A stretch of 43,306 nt of DNA. It comes from Psychrobacter urativorans (lineage in GTDB: Bacteria; Pseudomonadota; Gammaproteobacteria; Pseudomonadales; Moraxellaceae). The position numbers were made by a program, and so were the translations under genes. The DNA is taken from positions 1 to 43,306 of the forward strand of contig NZ_CAJHBT010000025.1 of the NCBI RefSeq assembly GCF_904846675.1, in the 5' to 3' direction. Below are positions 29,542 through 38,101 of the stretch, piece after piece (the stretch's first letter is position 1; every line of letters begins with the position of its first letter). The notes under the pieces are model-generated. The model was not told the origin of the DNA. It saw only the letters and a list, made by a program, of their open reading frames with translations, and searched no databases.

Positions 29542-31257
29542 TTACAGTTGAGCAAACTCTTGATTAAAGAACTCACGCGTCGCTTGGTTACAAGCAGTGT
29601 TTACTAGACCGCCATGATAGCTGCTTAAAAAAGCGACGTCAGGTGAATTGCCTTGCTGTACTGCATTAGAGATGACTTGTTCAACTCTGTCAGCAAAATT
29701 AGCTTGGACACTGTTAGCGACCGTTTGAACATTCCATGAGTTCATAGATGCCTGTCCAATGATAGTTAGGTCAAGTTTATCTTGGCGTTTGGCTTTATTG
29801 GTCACATCAACATCCAATACCGTGACGTTAAGCTTAGCAGCTGGATTTTGCTCACTTGCTCCTTGCAATAATGCTGTCATTGAACCAGTATTCAAATCAT
29901 AAAATACCGTCGGGTCTTGGTTACCACCACAAATAAGCGTTGGCATAGTGGGCACATAACCGCGCAAATCATTGGCTTTTAGCGCTTTTCGAAGGTTGTT
30001 TTGTGGGTTGACCGCTGGCATACCAGTAACAAGGGTTGGAACTAGACCATCAGGATTTTGTACAGCATCGGCAACATACTTAGCACGAAACTCAGTATTA
30101 ATAAGATAGTTGACACTATCAAATCCGGCAGAAGCAAAAGGCAATTCACTTTCTGGCAGTTGATCAATTACAGGGTTATTAGTAGGTGGCGTTTGAAATA
30201 AAGCGTTTGCAGGTAGCTTCTTATTATTTATCAGTGCCTCAAAACTTAATACGTTTGGCAGCTTAGTATCTGCATATTGCGGGGTAAAAATCTCCATTGG
30301 ATTTTGATAGATATTGCCATAAGCCTTTTGCAAACCAGTAGCCAGTAACGGTGCAAATGCTGTCGCTCCGATATTTACATTACCCGTAAAGATAGCATCC
30401 CCAAATGCTGCTAAAGCATAAGGCCCTGATGAGGGTGCAATGGCAGTTACCGGCTTGTTTTGCTGCTCTAAAAGACGTGCTGTTGCCATAACCACATGCC
30501 CACCTTGCGAATAGCCTGCAATAAATAATTTACCAGAATCATTAACATTAATGTATTTACTATTATTAGCACTTTGTTGCTGTTTAATAATGGAGCGAGC
30601 GCTATCTAAGGCAGTAACCATATCAAACGACTGCTGATTGGCGTCAAGATACGGATGGTAGTCGAGATCAGAGTTATCATAGCCTGCATAGTTAGGTGCG
30701 ACGACGATATAACCTTGCGCTGCAAAGTTCGCCGCTATTAAGGTTGCGTTTGCGCCTGCCGGATTCTGATTGTTACCTACTTGGGCAAAATCATAGGTCT
30801 TCTCGGTAGTGGTGCCATGAGCATATAGCAAGACTGGGCGATCCCCTTGACACTCGGCAGCATCTCCGCTTGGCAGCATCAGCGCAGCAGTCGCATTGGT
30901 CTGCTCACCTGCTGAACCTTTGGTTGGATAGCTGACTTTTTCTACCGTGACACCGCATTTGGCAGCGGGGGTCGAGGTATTACCGAGACCAGCGGTTTCT
31001 GCTTCTGATAATTCAGCATCTATTTGGCTGTTACTGAAGGTTTCAACAGACTGAGATGTGGCCGAATAAGTCACGCTAGAGTCATCATCGTCATCACAAC
31101 CGACAAGCAGCAGACTACTTGCTATCGCAACGGATAGTAAACAGCGGGTTATTGTTGGCCTACTAGTAATATTAATAGTTGAATCAACAGTTGGGCTAAT
31201 GGCAGAAGAGTGGTTAGTTTGCTTGGCGAACTTAATATTCGTCTTAGATGTGGTCAT
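29542..31257 (-). CDS. Lipase-like alpha/beta-hydrolase lipoprotein
   Basis: 571 residues. A signal peptide with a lipobox (SSLLLVGC) predicts lipidation at Cys54, followed at once by five Asp residues. The hydrophobic core is preceded by an unusually long polar n-region of about 38 residues. The hydrolase fold shows the oxyanion region LLYAHGTTT, the nucleophile elbow IAGYSQGGHVV (GxSxG), a likely acid in CGGNQDPTV and a likely histidine in SSYHGGLVN. It resembles secreted bacterial lipases/esterases of the large (LIP-type) group; the substrate is unknown. The start ATG at 31257 has AAGGA about ten bases upstream. An ATG 18 codons earlier lacks a site. Confidence 0.85.
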   Translation of the reverse strand: MTTSKTNIKFAKQTNHSSAISPTVDSTINITSRPTITRCLLSVAIASSLLLVGCDDDDDSSVTYSATSQSVETFSNSQIDAELSEAETAGLGNTSTPAAKCGVTVEKVSYPTKGSAGEQTNATAALMLPSGDAAECQGDRPVLLYAHGTTTEKTYDFAQVGNNQNPAGANATLIAANFAAQGYIVVAPNYAGYDNSDLDYHPYLDANQQSFDMVTALDSARSIIKQQQSANNSKYINVNDSGKLFIAGYSQGGHVVMATARLLEQQNKPVTAIAPSSGPYALAAFGDAIFTGNVNIGATAFAPLLATGLQKAYGNIYQNPMEIFTPQYADTKLPNVLSFEALINNKKLPANALFQTPPTNNPVIDQLPESELPFASAGFDSVNYLINTEFRAKYVADAVQNPDGLVPTLVTGMPAVNPQNNLRKALKANDLRGYVPTMPTLICGGNQDPTVFYDLNTGSMTALLQGASEQNPAAKLNVTVLDVDVTNKAKRQDKLDLTIIGQASMNSWNVQTVANSVQANFADRVEQVISNAVQQGNSPDVAFLSSYHGGLVNTACNQATREFFNQEFAQL

Positions 31258-31481
31258 AAATACTATCCTTAGCAGTAATAAAAGAGTGGCTTTAGCATGC
31301 TTAATATTCAATGAAAGTAAGGTTTGTGTCTTGTAACTTACTGGTTATACCGTAGTATGTTATTAAAAGATATCAAAGAATGTGTAACCAAACGTCATCC
31401 GAATGCAAGTATCAGTTATAGTGGTTCATTTTTTTAATATTAAATCTTCAGCCATCTATTAATATATAGGTATTTATTTTT

Positions 31482-31757
31482 ATGGATATCGTTTTAGCTA
31501 TCGTCTGGATTTTGGCAATGGTGTTATACAGCTTTTCTAGCGACTATGCTGTCAGCTTTCCCAATCATAATAACCAGGCGCTGCCTTTTATCCGCTGGGG
31601 GTCTTTACTGATTGCGATGGGATTATCAGCTTATCTCGCCTCTGCTTATCAAGCCAATTTGCAAGGGACTGGTATTTGGGTGTTTATAGTAGTGGTATTT
31701 GTGATCATTACCTTATCTAAACTGATATTTAAATGGGTTATCAATCGCCGTCGATAA
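31482..31757 (+). CDS. Small integral membrane protein, unknown function
   Basis: 91 residues with three hydrophobic segments (about 3-19, 38-55 and 63-84) and a basic C-terminus (FKWVINRRR), giving probable N-out/C-in topology. The family is not recognised. The stop codon lies directly before the cmoM region, so the two are almost certainly cotranscribed and perhaps translationally coupled. The upstream 170 bp are shared with the divergent hydrolase gene. No strong Shine-Dalgarno is seen. Confidence 0.75.
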   Translation: MDIVLAIVWILAMVLYSFSSDYAVSFPNHNNQALPFIRWGSLLIAMGLSAYLASAYQANLQGTGIWVFIVVVFVIITLSKLIFKWVINRRR

Positions 31758-31813
31758 ATGAGTAAGTGATACCCAATCAAACCTATAACCACTCAAACGA
31801 TAATGACAACGAT

Positions 31814-32695
31814 ATGGACATGCCAGACTTAACAAAAACTAATGAGACACGCACCGACCGCAGCTTTGATGCGATTGCCGATCACTTTGAAAAAAAGGTC
31901 TATGGCGGCTTAAAAGGTGATATTCGGCTGGCAGTATTACGCCGTGATATTTTTGAGTATACCGAACAGATGACTAAAACGCTTGGACGTCCGCTACGTA
32001 TTTTAGATGTGGGTGCAGGTCTGGCACAAATAGCGATTGATCTTGCTGTACAAGGTCATAGCGTCGTAGTCAACGATATCTCAGCTAATATGCTAGATAA
32101 AGCCAAAGCCAGTTTTGAAAAACAAAAGGCAACCGCTGATAACGATGTTTTAAATACAGTGACTTTCGGTACGGCGAATTTCGGTGAGATAAAATGGTAC
32201 GTCTGTCCTTATCAACAGCTCGAAGAAAAGCTGGTTGTTGATAATAAAGCGGACAAGTTTGATTTGGTATTGTGTCATGCCCTACTTGAATGGCTAGCTG
32301 AACCGGCAGCCATCATGGACTTTTTTGACAGTCAGCTTACTGAGAAAGGCGCGCTGTCATTGTGTTTTTATAACCCAGCAAGTTTTGATTATCGCAACCT
32401 TATTATGGGGAATTTTAACCTACTCGATAATACGGACTATAAAGCCGACAATAAAAAAAGCTTGACCCCGAATCATCCAGTAGCCAAGCAAGAGGTCGAG
32501 TCGTGGTTACAACAGCATCATTATCATATTGTATTAGAAAGCGGTCTACGCGTCTTTCACGATTATGCGCCGTTAAAACGCGGCGGTCATAACGACCCCA
32601 AAGCGGTGATTCGGATGGAGCTGCGTTATTCACGAAAAGAGCCTTATAAAAGATTGGGGCGCTATTTGCATATATTAGCGGCTCGCCATGTTTAA
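31814..32695 (+). CDS. cmoM: tRNA 5-carboxymethoxyuridine methyltransferase
   Basis: SAM-dependent enzyme that methyl-esterifies cmo5U34 to mcmo5U34 in some tRNAs. The match to E. coli CmoM is clear along the length: RSFDAIADHFEKKVYGGLKG at the N-terminus, the SAM motif RILDVGAGLAQIAIDLA, CHALLEWLAEP, LCFYNPASFDYRNLIMGNF, GLRVFHDYAP and the ending SRKEPYKRLGRYLHILAA. The start is uncertain. An in-frame GTG at 31766, eight bases after the preceding stop, would add 16 Asn/Asp-rich residues. ATGs at 31814 and 31820 fit the E. coli N-terminus better. None has a clear ribosome-binding site, so coupling to the upstream gene is likely. It is convergent with fbpC. Confidence 0.9.
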   Translation: MDMPDLTKTNETRTDRSFDAIADHFEKKVYGGLKGDIRLAVLRRDIFEYTEQMTKTLGRPLRILDVGAGLAQIAIDLAVQGHSVVVNDISANMLDKAKASFEKQKATADNDVLNTVTFGTANFGEIKWYVCPYQQLEEKLVVDNKADKFDLVLCHALLEWLAEPAAIMDFFDSQLTEKGALSLCFYNPASFDYRNLIMGNFNLLDNTDYKADNKKSLTPNHPVAKQEVESWLQQHHYHIVLESGLRVFHDYAPLKRGGHNDPKAVIRMELRYSRKEPYKRLGRYLHILAARHV

Positions 32696-32708
32696 TTGCC
32701 TTGATTGC

Positions 32709-32734
32709 AATAAGCGCTTTAGCAACGGCTTATT
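32709..32734. terminator. Possible bidirectional hairpin between cmoM and fbpC
   Basis: AATAAGC and GCTTATT form a perfect 7-bp stem around a 12-base loop in the 37-bp gap between convergent stop codons; the stem includes part of the fbpC stop. There is no T run, so its role in termination is doubtful. Confidence 0.35.
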
Positions 32735-34046
32735 ACATATCGTATTCTGACCACGTAGTAGCATTGACATTCTTCTCGTCGAAGACTACTACGTGCTTAA
32801 GCATCGGTAAAATACCGATATGCGAACCAATTTCATGGTTATGATGGCTGGACACCAAAGCCAATACAGTCTGTCCATCCTCTAATTGCAAACGATATAA
32901 ATAGTTTGCCCCGCGAAAGACCCGTCCTACTACTAGTGCAGTCTGCGTACTGTCATCATCATGAAGGATATCATCAGGGCGGACTAACACCTTAATCAGC
33001 GTGCCATTAGGATAATCATAGTCGCAATACTGCGGCTGCCCGGCCTCATCATAGCAGTCCATACGCCGGTAAATATCACCAAGCGCGGTCTCAACATGAC
33101 CCTCTTTAATAATACCATCTATCATCGCCCCTTCACCAACGAACTCAGCGACAAAAGGGCTGACCGGCTCATGATATAACTCAGTTGGCGTTGCCCATTG
33201 AACCAATCTACCCTCATTCATCACCCCAACTTTATCCGCTAAGGCAAAAGCTTCGTTTTGATCATGAGTGACCAAAATCGCAGTGGTATTGGTACGCTTA
33301 AGAATATCGCGCACACTCATTGCCAGCGACTCGCGCAGCACTACATCTAGGTTAGAAAATGGCTCATCAAGTAATAATAGTTTAGGTTTTGGTGCTAAGG
33401 CTCGTGCTAAAGCAACGCGCTGCTGTTGGCCGCCGGACAATTCAGTCGGGCGCTTATCAGCGTGTTCACTCAGCTCAACCAGCTCTAACATCTCAGCGAC
33501 GCGTACCTTTCTATCCGCCGCTGACCATTTATTCAGGCCAAAGCCAATATTTTTGGCGACGCTTAAATGTCCAAATAACGCATAATCTTGAAAGACCATA
33601 CCCATGCCACGCTTGGCAGGCGCAACGGTAAATGAGGTGCCTTTAGACTGTTCTGTTAAGCGCTGCTCATTTAAGCTGATAATGCCAACCCGCGTGGGTT
33701 CTAACCCTGCAATAGCTCGAAGTGCTGTGGTTTTTCCGCAGCCGCTATAACCCAAAAAGCAACCAATCTCGCCTTGTTGTAAGGTTAACGATAGCCCATT
33801 TACTACCGTCGTCTTATCATAACCAACTACCAAATCTTGTACACTAAAATAAGGCTCATCAGTGACGCTATTTCTCTTAGTATTTAATTGATGATTATTG
33901 TCTGGATTAGAAATCTCATTCTTCTGAGCTGGCGGCGCTTTAGTTATAGCTGCTGGCGATTGACGTTCATAATCAAGTCGCGCCTTTTTGTTGGCAAACT
34001 TTGGGTCTGGCTGGTCTGTCGAGTCGTTCATGAGGTCAGTATACAT
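32733..34046 (-). CDS. fbpC: Ferric-iron ABC transporter, ATP-binding protein
   Basis: Energises Fe(III) import with FbpB and FbpA. The ABC core begins near PYFSVQDLVVGYD and shows Walker A GYSGCGKTT, the Q-loop MVFQDYALFG, the signature LSGGQQQRVALARAL, Walker B LLLLDEPFSNLD and the H-loop VTHDQNEA; the C-terminal third is the TOBE regulatory domain. About 65 polar residues precede the core, longer than usual. The start is uncertain: ATGs at 34046 and 34031 are possible, neither with a good ribosome-binding site. A TTG at 34112 would add a run of Leu and Ile encoded by a TTA-type trinucleotide repeat; I consider that spurious. It is the last gene of fbpABC. Confidence 0.93.
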   Translation of the reverse strand: MYTDLMNDSTDQPDPKFANKKARLDYERQSPAAITKAPPAQKNEISNPDNNHQLNTKRNSVTDEPYFSVQDLVVGYDKTTVVNGLSLTLQQGEIGCFLGYSGCGKTTALRAIAGLEPTRVGIISLNEQRLTEQSKGTSFTVAPAKRGMGMVFQDYALFGHLSVAKNIGFGLNKWSAADRKVRVAEMLELVELSEHADKRPTELSGGQQQRVALARALAPKPKLLLLDEPFSNLDVVLRESLAMSVRDILKRTNTTAILVTHDQNEAFALADKVGVMNEGRLVQWATPTELYHEPVSPFVAEFVGEGAMIDGIIKEGHVETALGDIYRRMDCYDEAGQPQYCDYDYPNGTLIKVLVRPDDILHDDDSTQTALVVGRVFRGANYLYRLQLEDGQTVLALVSSHHNHEIGSHIGILPMLKHVVVFDEKNVNATTWSEYDM

Positions 34047-34165
34047 AGACGGTACCAATAAGCGATTAATGAGTAAAATAATAATAACTAACAATAATAA
34101 TAATAACAACAAGCCAACTGAGCCAGAATTATTATAAGCTGTGCTGTAGACAATAGCCGATAGGA

Positions 34166-35830
34166 TTAACCTGTTCTATCACTTTGACGCAGCAATATCC
34201 ATACTGGAATCAAGCCAACCATCACAATGAGTAAGCTTGGCAATGCGGCCCTTCCCCACATACCTTCACTGGTCATCTCAAATACTCGAACTGCTAGCGT
34301 ATCCCAGCCTTGCCGCCGTGTCATTAAGGTGATGGGCATCTCTTTCATCACTTCAACAAAGCCCATCAACAATGCAGTCAGCACCCCGGGACTGAGCACC
34401 GGTAACACCACTTGTCGCCAGCGTTGCAATGGGCTGTCACTAAGCAATTTAGCCGCCGCTTCTTGGTTAACCGTCAAGCGTTGGAGCTGACGGTCTACTG
34501 GCTGAAAACTCACGGTCATAAAGCGGGTGGATAAAGCCAGCAGCATCACAATAACACTACCTGAAAGAACCTGATGCGAAGTGACGCCAAAAGAAATGAG
34601 TTGATTGTCTAGCCAAGCAATCGGAATAAATACCCCGACGGCTAATACCGTTCCCGGTACCACATAGCCTAAATTGGCTAACGTAGTCATTAATTTGGTA
34701 GATTTATCCGGATATTGGCGCTTAACCCACGCAATAATAATAGCCAGAACCGCAATGAATAGCGTGGTCATAGTCGCTATCAATAAACTATTAGTGACAA
34801 AACCAATATAACGCGCATCAAAATCTTGACGAAAATTCATCGCTGTCCAATAGACCAGCTGTAAAAATGGTATCAGAAAGGCAATTAGAAACACCACTGT
34901 ACATAGCAATGACATCGCCCATTTAGCCGGCTTACTGGCCTCAAAGCGACGGTTGCTACCTTGGCTGATCGCATTACCGCGCTTGGCTTGCCAATACTGC
35001 TCAAACAATACCACGATAAATACCACCCCAATGAGCAAGGCAGCCAATTGAGCGGCAGTGGTCAAACTAAAGAATCCAAACCACGCTTTATAAATCGCCG
35101 TAGTAAAAGTATCGACATTAAATACTGATACCGCCCCAAAATCAGCGAGAGTTTCCATTGTAGCCAGCAACAGCCCACCAACAATCCAAGGCAACGCTTG
35201 CGGTAAAGCCAGACGAAAGAATACTCGACTACGGCTAAGCCCCAGCATTTGACCCGCTTCAATGGCACGGCGACCTTGCGATAAAAAAGCTTGGCGTGCC
35301 AGCAGATAAACGTAAGGATAAAATGCCAGCGATAACACTAAACCTGCGCCCCATATATTGCGCACTGAGGGTATCGCCGTACTGATACCCATATCTCGCA
35401 AACCGGTCTGTAGCGGCCCGCTAAAATCAACGATTCCTATGGTGACAAAGGCTAGCACATAAGCCGGTATCGCCAGCGGTAACATTAACGCCCACGAAAA
35501 AAACCGCTGTCCGGGGAAGCGGTACATGCTCGTGACCCATGCTAATGCCGTACCAATACTACCGGAGATTGTCGTGACCATCAGTAATAGTATTGCCGTA
35601 TTTTTGAGCACTTGCGGCAGCACATACTCACGCATGTGCGTCCAAATATCGGCTACCGGTTGCGTCCACGATAACAGCACGATTAAAATCGGTACGAGCA
35701 TAAACAACGAAATCAGTCCTAAGACTGATTTCGAGGTAATACGCTTGCCGACTGTATGATCTTGGCTGACAGCCTGGTTGTTATTGACAGTATCGTCTTG
35801 ACGAACGGGCAATTTTGGTGTTGTCATCAT
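34166..35830 (-). CDS. fbpB: Ferric-iron ABC transporter, fused permease
   Basis: Inner-membrane channel for Fe(III) handed over by FbpA. The 554 residues contain two BPD-type permease domains in one chain, about twelve helices in all. The two cytoplasmic EAA loops that dock on FbpC are visible: EAGQMLGLSRSRVFFRLALP and EAAAKLLSDSPLQRWRQVVL, followed in each case by a Pro-Gly or Pro-Trp turn and a hydrophobic helix. A polar N-terminal tail of about 30 residues precedes the first helix. Two ATGs are adjacent at the start and no clear Shine-Dalgarno is seen. It lies 110 bp after fbpA. Confidence 0.95.
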   Translation of the reverse strand: MMTTPKLPVRQDDTVNNNQAVSQDHTVGKRITSKSVLGLISLFMLVPILIVLLSWTQPVADIWTHMREYVLPQVLKNTAILLLMVTTISGSIGTALAWVTSMYRFPGQRFFSWALMLPLAIPAYVLAFVTIGIVDFSGPLQTGLRDMGISTAIPSVRNIWGAGLVLSLAFYPYVYLLARQAFLSQGRRAIEAGQMLGLSRSRVFFRLALPQALPWIVGGLLLATMETLADFGAVSVFNVDTFTTAIYKAWFGFFSLTTAAQLAALLIGVVFIVVLFEQYWQAKRGNAISQGSNRRFEASKPAKWAMSLLCTVVFLIAFLIPFLQLVYWTAMNFRQDFDARYIGFVTNSLLIATMTTLFIAVLAIIIAWVKRQYPDKSTKLMTTLANLGYVVPGTVLAVGVFIPIAWLDNQLISFGVTSHQVLSGSVIVMLLALSTRFMTVSFQPVDRQLQRLTVNQEAAAKLLSDSPLQRWRQVVLPVLSPGVLTALLMGFVEVMKEMPITLMTRRQGWDTLAVRVFEMTSEGMWGRAALPSLLIVMVGLIPVWILLRQSDRTG

Positions 35831-35940
35831 AGAATCATTACCATCATAAAACTATTGTCATCATAAAATTATTACCATGTCAGACGCATAAAGGCTAAAT
35901 TATAAAGTCTAGGTTGTAATAGCTATGTACGCTTATGCGC

Positions 35941-37089
35941 TTATTTATACCCTGCTTTATCCATCATTTGGATTGCTTGGGTCTGTAACTCGCCAAATTT
36001 TTGTACATTAATATCATCCTGCTTGAACGGACCCCATGATCTGAGTAGCTCTGACTCATCGACACCTTCTTTTACAGGAAACTCTTTATCAGCACTAGCA
36101 TAGAGACCTTGTGCTTTATCAGAAGACAGCCATTCCATCACTTTAAGCGCGCCATCTGGATTGTCTGAGTTTGCGATCACCCCAGCACCAGAAATGTTTA
36201 CGTGCGTACCGGTAGTATCTTGGTTGGCCCAAAATATTTTTACTGGGAAATTAGGTTTCTCATCAAGCAGACGACCATAATAATAGCTGTTAGCAATACC
36301 GACTTCACACTGACCAGCAGCAATCGCCTCTAACATGCTAACGTCATCACTGAATACGTCGGTTGCTAAGTTATCAACCCAACCACGAATGACTTGTTCG
36401 GTTTTCTCTGTGCCCAAATGCTCCATCATGCTAGCAACTAGCGACTGATTATAAACCTTTTTCGAGGTACGTAAGCATAGCTTGCCTTTCCATTCTGGAT
36501 CGGCCAAATCAGCATAAGTAGATAACTGAGCGGCATCAACTTTGCTTGGGTCATAAAAAATGGTACGTGCGCGTAATGACAAACCGGTCCATAGACCTTT
36601 TGGATCGCGATATTTAGCAGGGACATTGCTCTCTAAAATAGTAGAAGAGACTGGTTGCAATAAGCCTTGCTGCGCCGCTTGCCATAAGTTACCGGCATCA
36701 ACCGTTAATAGTATATCTGCTGGAGTGTTCTTACCTTCAGCATCTAGACGCGCCATTAGTGGACCCGTTTTATCCGTGACCAGCTCAATCTTTACGCCAG
36801 TCTCTTCGGTATATTTATCTAACAAAGGCTTAATTAACTGCTCATTACGTGAAGAATAAATGGTAACCACTTGGTCACTGTTAGTCGTTGCAACGCCATC
36901 GGTAGCGGCATCTTGTCCAGCTACTGGTGCGGTAGTTTCTACTGGCGCAGCGGCATCAGCACCTTGCTCGGGCGTTTCCGCTTTATTACAACCAACCAAA
37001 CCTAACATCAAGCTAAATACAGCAATAGATAAGGTGGCCTTCACAGGGCGAGTAAAAGATGGCAATGCTGTAGCCGCATTCAACGACAT
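35941..37089 (-). CDS. fbpA: Ferric-iron ABC transporter, substrate-binding lipoprotein
   Basis: Binds Fe(III) outside the inner membrane and delivers it to FbpB. The 382-residue precursor has a lipoprotein signal with lipobox MLGLVGC (Cys34), then an Ala/Pro/Thr-rich linker of about 35 residues, then the transferrin-like fold starting VVTIYSSRNEQLIKPLLDKY. The iron-binding tyrosines lie in IANSYYYGRL (residues 269-271). Other family segments are VTDKTGPLMARLDAEG and VNISGAGVIANSDNP. The lipid anchor is a departure from soluble FbpA of Haemophilus and Neisseria. I prefer the ATG at 37089, with GGAG six bases upstream, over 37101. The upstream region has AT-rich dyads but no clear Fur box. Confidence 0.95.
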   Translation of the reverse strand: MSLNAATALPSFTRPVKATLSIAVFSLMLGLVGCNKAETPEQGADAAAPVETTAPVAGQDAATDGVATTNSDQVVTIYSSRNEQLIKPLLDKYTEETGVKIELVTDKTGPLMARLDAEGKNTPADILLTVDAGNLWQAAQQGLLQPVSSTILESNVPAKYRDPKGLWTGLSLRARTIFYDPSKVDAAQLSTYADLADPEWKGKLCLRTSKKVYNQSLVASMMEHLGTEKTEQVIRGWVDNLATDVFSDDVSMLEAIAAGQCEVGIANSYYYGRLLDEKPNFPVKIFWANQDTTGTHVNISGAGVIANSDNPDGALKVMEWLSSDKAQGLYASADKEFPVKEGVDESELLRSWGPFKQDDINVQKFGELQTQAIQMMDKAGYK

Positions 37090-37174
37090 GATTTTCTCCA
37101 TAGATAGTGCAATAAGTAGATGAGGTAAAATTAGTTAATCAACTGCTAATGGATAAGAAAAACTTAAGAGATGT

Positions 37175-37191
37175 TAATCATAAAATGATAA
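37175..37191 (-). promoter_or_regulatory. AT-rich dyad upstream of fbpA
   Basis: TAATCAT-AAA-ATGATAA is an inverted repeat (perfect inner 5-3-5, six of seven overall), about 90 bases before the fbpA start. It shares ATCAT/ATGAT units with Fur sites but in the wrong arrangement for a classical 19-bp Fur box, so only a general operator role is proposed. Confidence 0.3.
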
Positions 37192-37242
37192 AAACCAAAA
37201 GTAACATACTAATATAAATGAGATTAGTTATCAATACATTTA

Positions 37243-37268
37243 TCTAGGAGTGTAATTACACTCCTAGA
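37243..37268. repeat. Perfect 26-bp palindrome at the rsmE stop
   Basis: The two 13-base arms TCTAGGAGTGTAA and TTACACTCCTAGA are exact inverse complements with no loop. The palindrome includes the rsmE stop codon (37264-37266) and lies about 155 bp upstream of fbpA. No U run follows on either strand. It could be a hairpin at the rsmE mRNA end or a protein-binding dyad. Confidence 0.75.
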
Positions 37269-38043
37269 CCGAACTGTGTAGCAACCAATGTCCGAGAATC
37301 ACATTCACTGCAGCCTCCGTACGTAATACTCGCGTGCCGATATTGACCGCCCGACATCCTTGCGCGGCAAATAGCTCAATCTCGTAATCAACCCAACCCC
37401 CTTCAGCACCAATACAAACCACGCTTGGTAATACTGTGTTTTTAACTAAGTTGGTTTTGATAGGATAATCTTCATTTTGAGATAAGGCGAGCTGCTGCAA
37501 ATATGACAATAACGACAGCTCACTATAAGGGTGCGCGACGATGGCATGATGAGTAATCAAACTTGCCAGCTCATCTTCCACAAAAGGCTTAAAGCGTTTT
37601 TGTAAGCGAATGTGCGGCGCAATCGTATCAACGCCTTGTTGTAGACCTTCCAATACGAACTCATCAAGCCTTGCTAATAATGGACTTTGCCAATAACTTT
37701 TTTGGGTGCGATAGCTATTAATCAGGACAATATCACGCACACCAAGCGCGGTCATATCCATAATCAAGCGCCGTAATACTTTGGGACGCGGTAATGCCAA
37801 AATCACCGTCACATCAAGTTTAGCAGGCGGCAGATTATCTAACTGCACATCATGCAGCTGAATATTATCAAAGACAATTTCATTAATAACTGCAGTACCA
37901 AGATTGCCGCCAAGCTGACCTATTTTCAGAGTATCGCCAACCTTTGCACCTAATACGTTATTAATATGCTCAATTTGGGCAGGTGCGTTAATATAGGCAA
38001 AGGGCAATGAAAAATTGGTAGCAGGCAATAAAATACAATTCAT
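37264..38043 (-). CDS. rsmE: 16S rRNA (uracil-1498-N3)-methyltransferase
   Basis: SPOUT-class methyltransferase acting on U1498 of 16S rRNA in the 30S subunit. The 259-residue protein has an N-terminal PUA-like domain (about 1-75) and a C-terminal trefoil-knot domain with LALPRPKVLRRLIMDMTALG, SVVCIGAEGGWVDYEIELF and the SAM-binding NIGTRVLRTEAAVNVILGHW. It is slightly longer than E. coli RsmE (243) owing to an insert near residues 195-210. It lies 58 bp after waaA on the same strand and probably shares its transcript. The stop codon lies inside the 26-bp palindrome. No Shine-Dalgarno is evident. Confidence 0.95.
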   Translation of the reverse strand: MNCILLPATNFSLPFAYINAPAQIEHINNVLGAKVGDTLKIGQLGGNLGTAVINEIVFDNIQLHDVQLDNLPPAKLDVTVILALPRPKVLRRLIMDMTALGVRDIVLINSYRTQKSYWQSPLLARLDEFVLEGLQQGVDTIAPHIRLQKRFKPFVEDELASLITHHAIVAHPYSELSLLSYLQQLALSQNEDYPIKTNLVKNTVLPSVVCIGAEGGWVDYEIELFAAQGCRAVNIGTRVLRTEAAVNVILGHWLLHSSV

Positions 38044-38101
38044 AAGGGCAGGTGCTTACTTAGGATGAAGGACGGTTATTAGTAAAGGTTGTTAGTAGTA
38101 T

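Noticed and set aside
34047..34112. N-terminal Leu/Ile-rich extension of FbpC from a TTG codon, as a membrane anchor
   Set aside because: It depends on a TTG without a ribosome-binding site and is encoded by a simple trinucleotide repeat; ABC ATPases of this family are not membrane-spanning. Kept only as a repeat observation.
37195..37235. Fur box upstream of fbpA
   Set aside because: The best alignment I could make by eye (GATAACTAATCTCATTTAT on the minus strand) matches the 19-bp consensus at only 11 positions, which is not enough.
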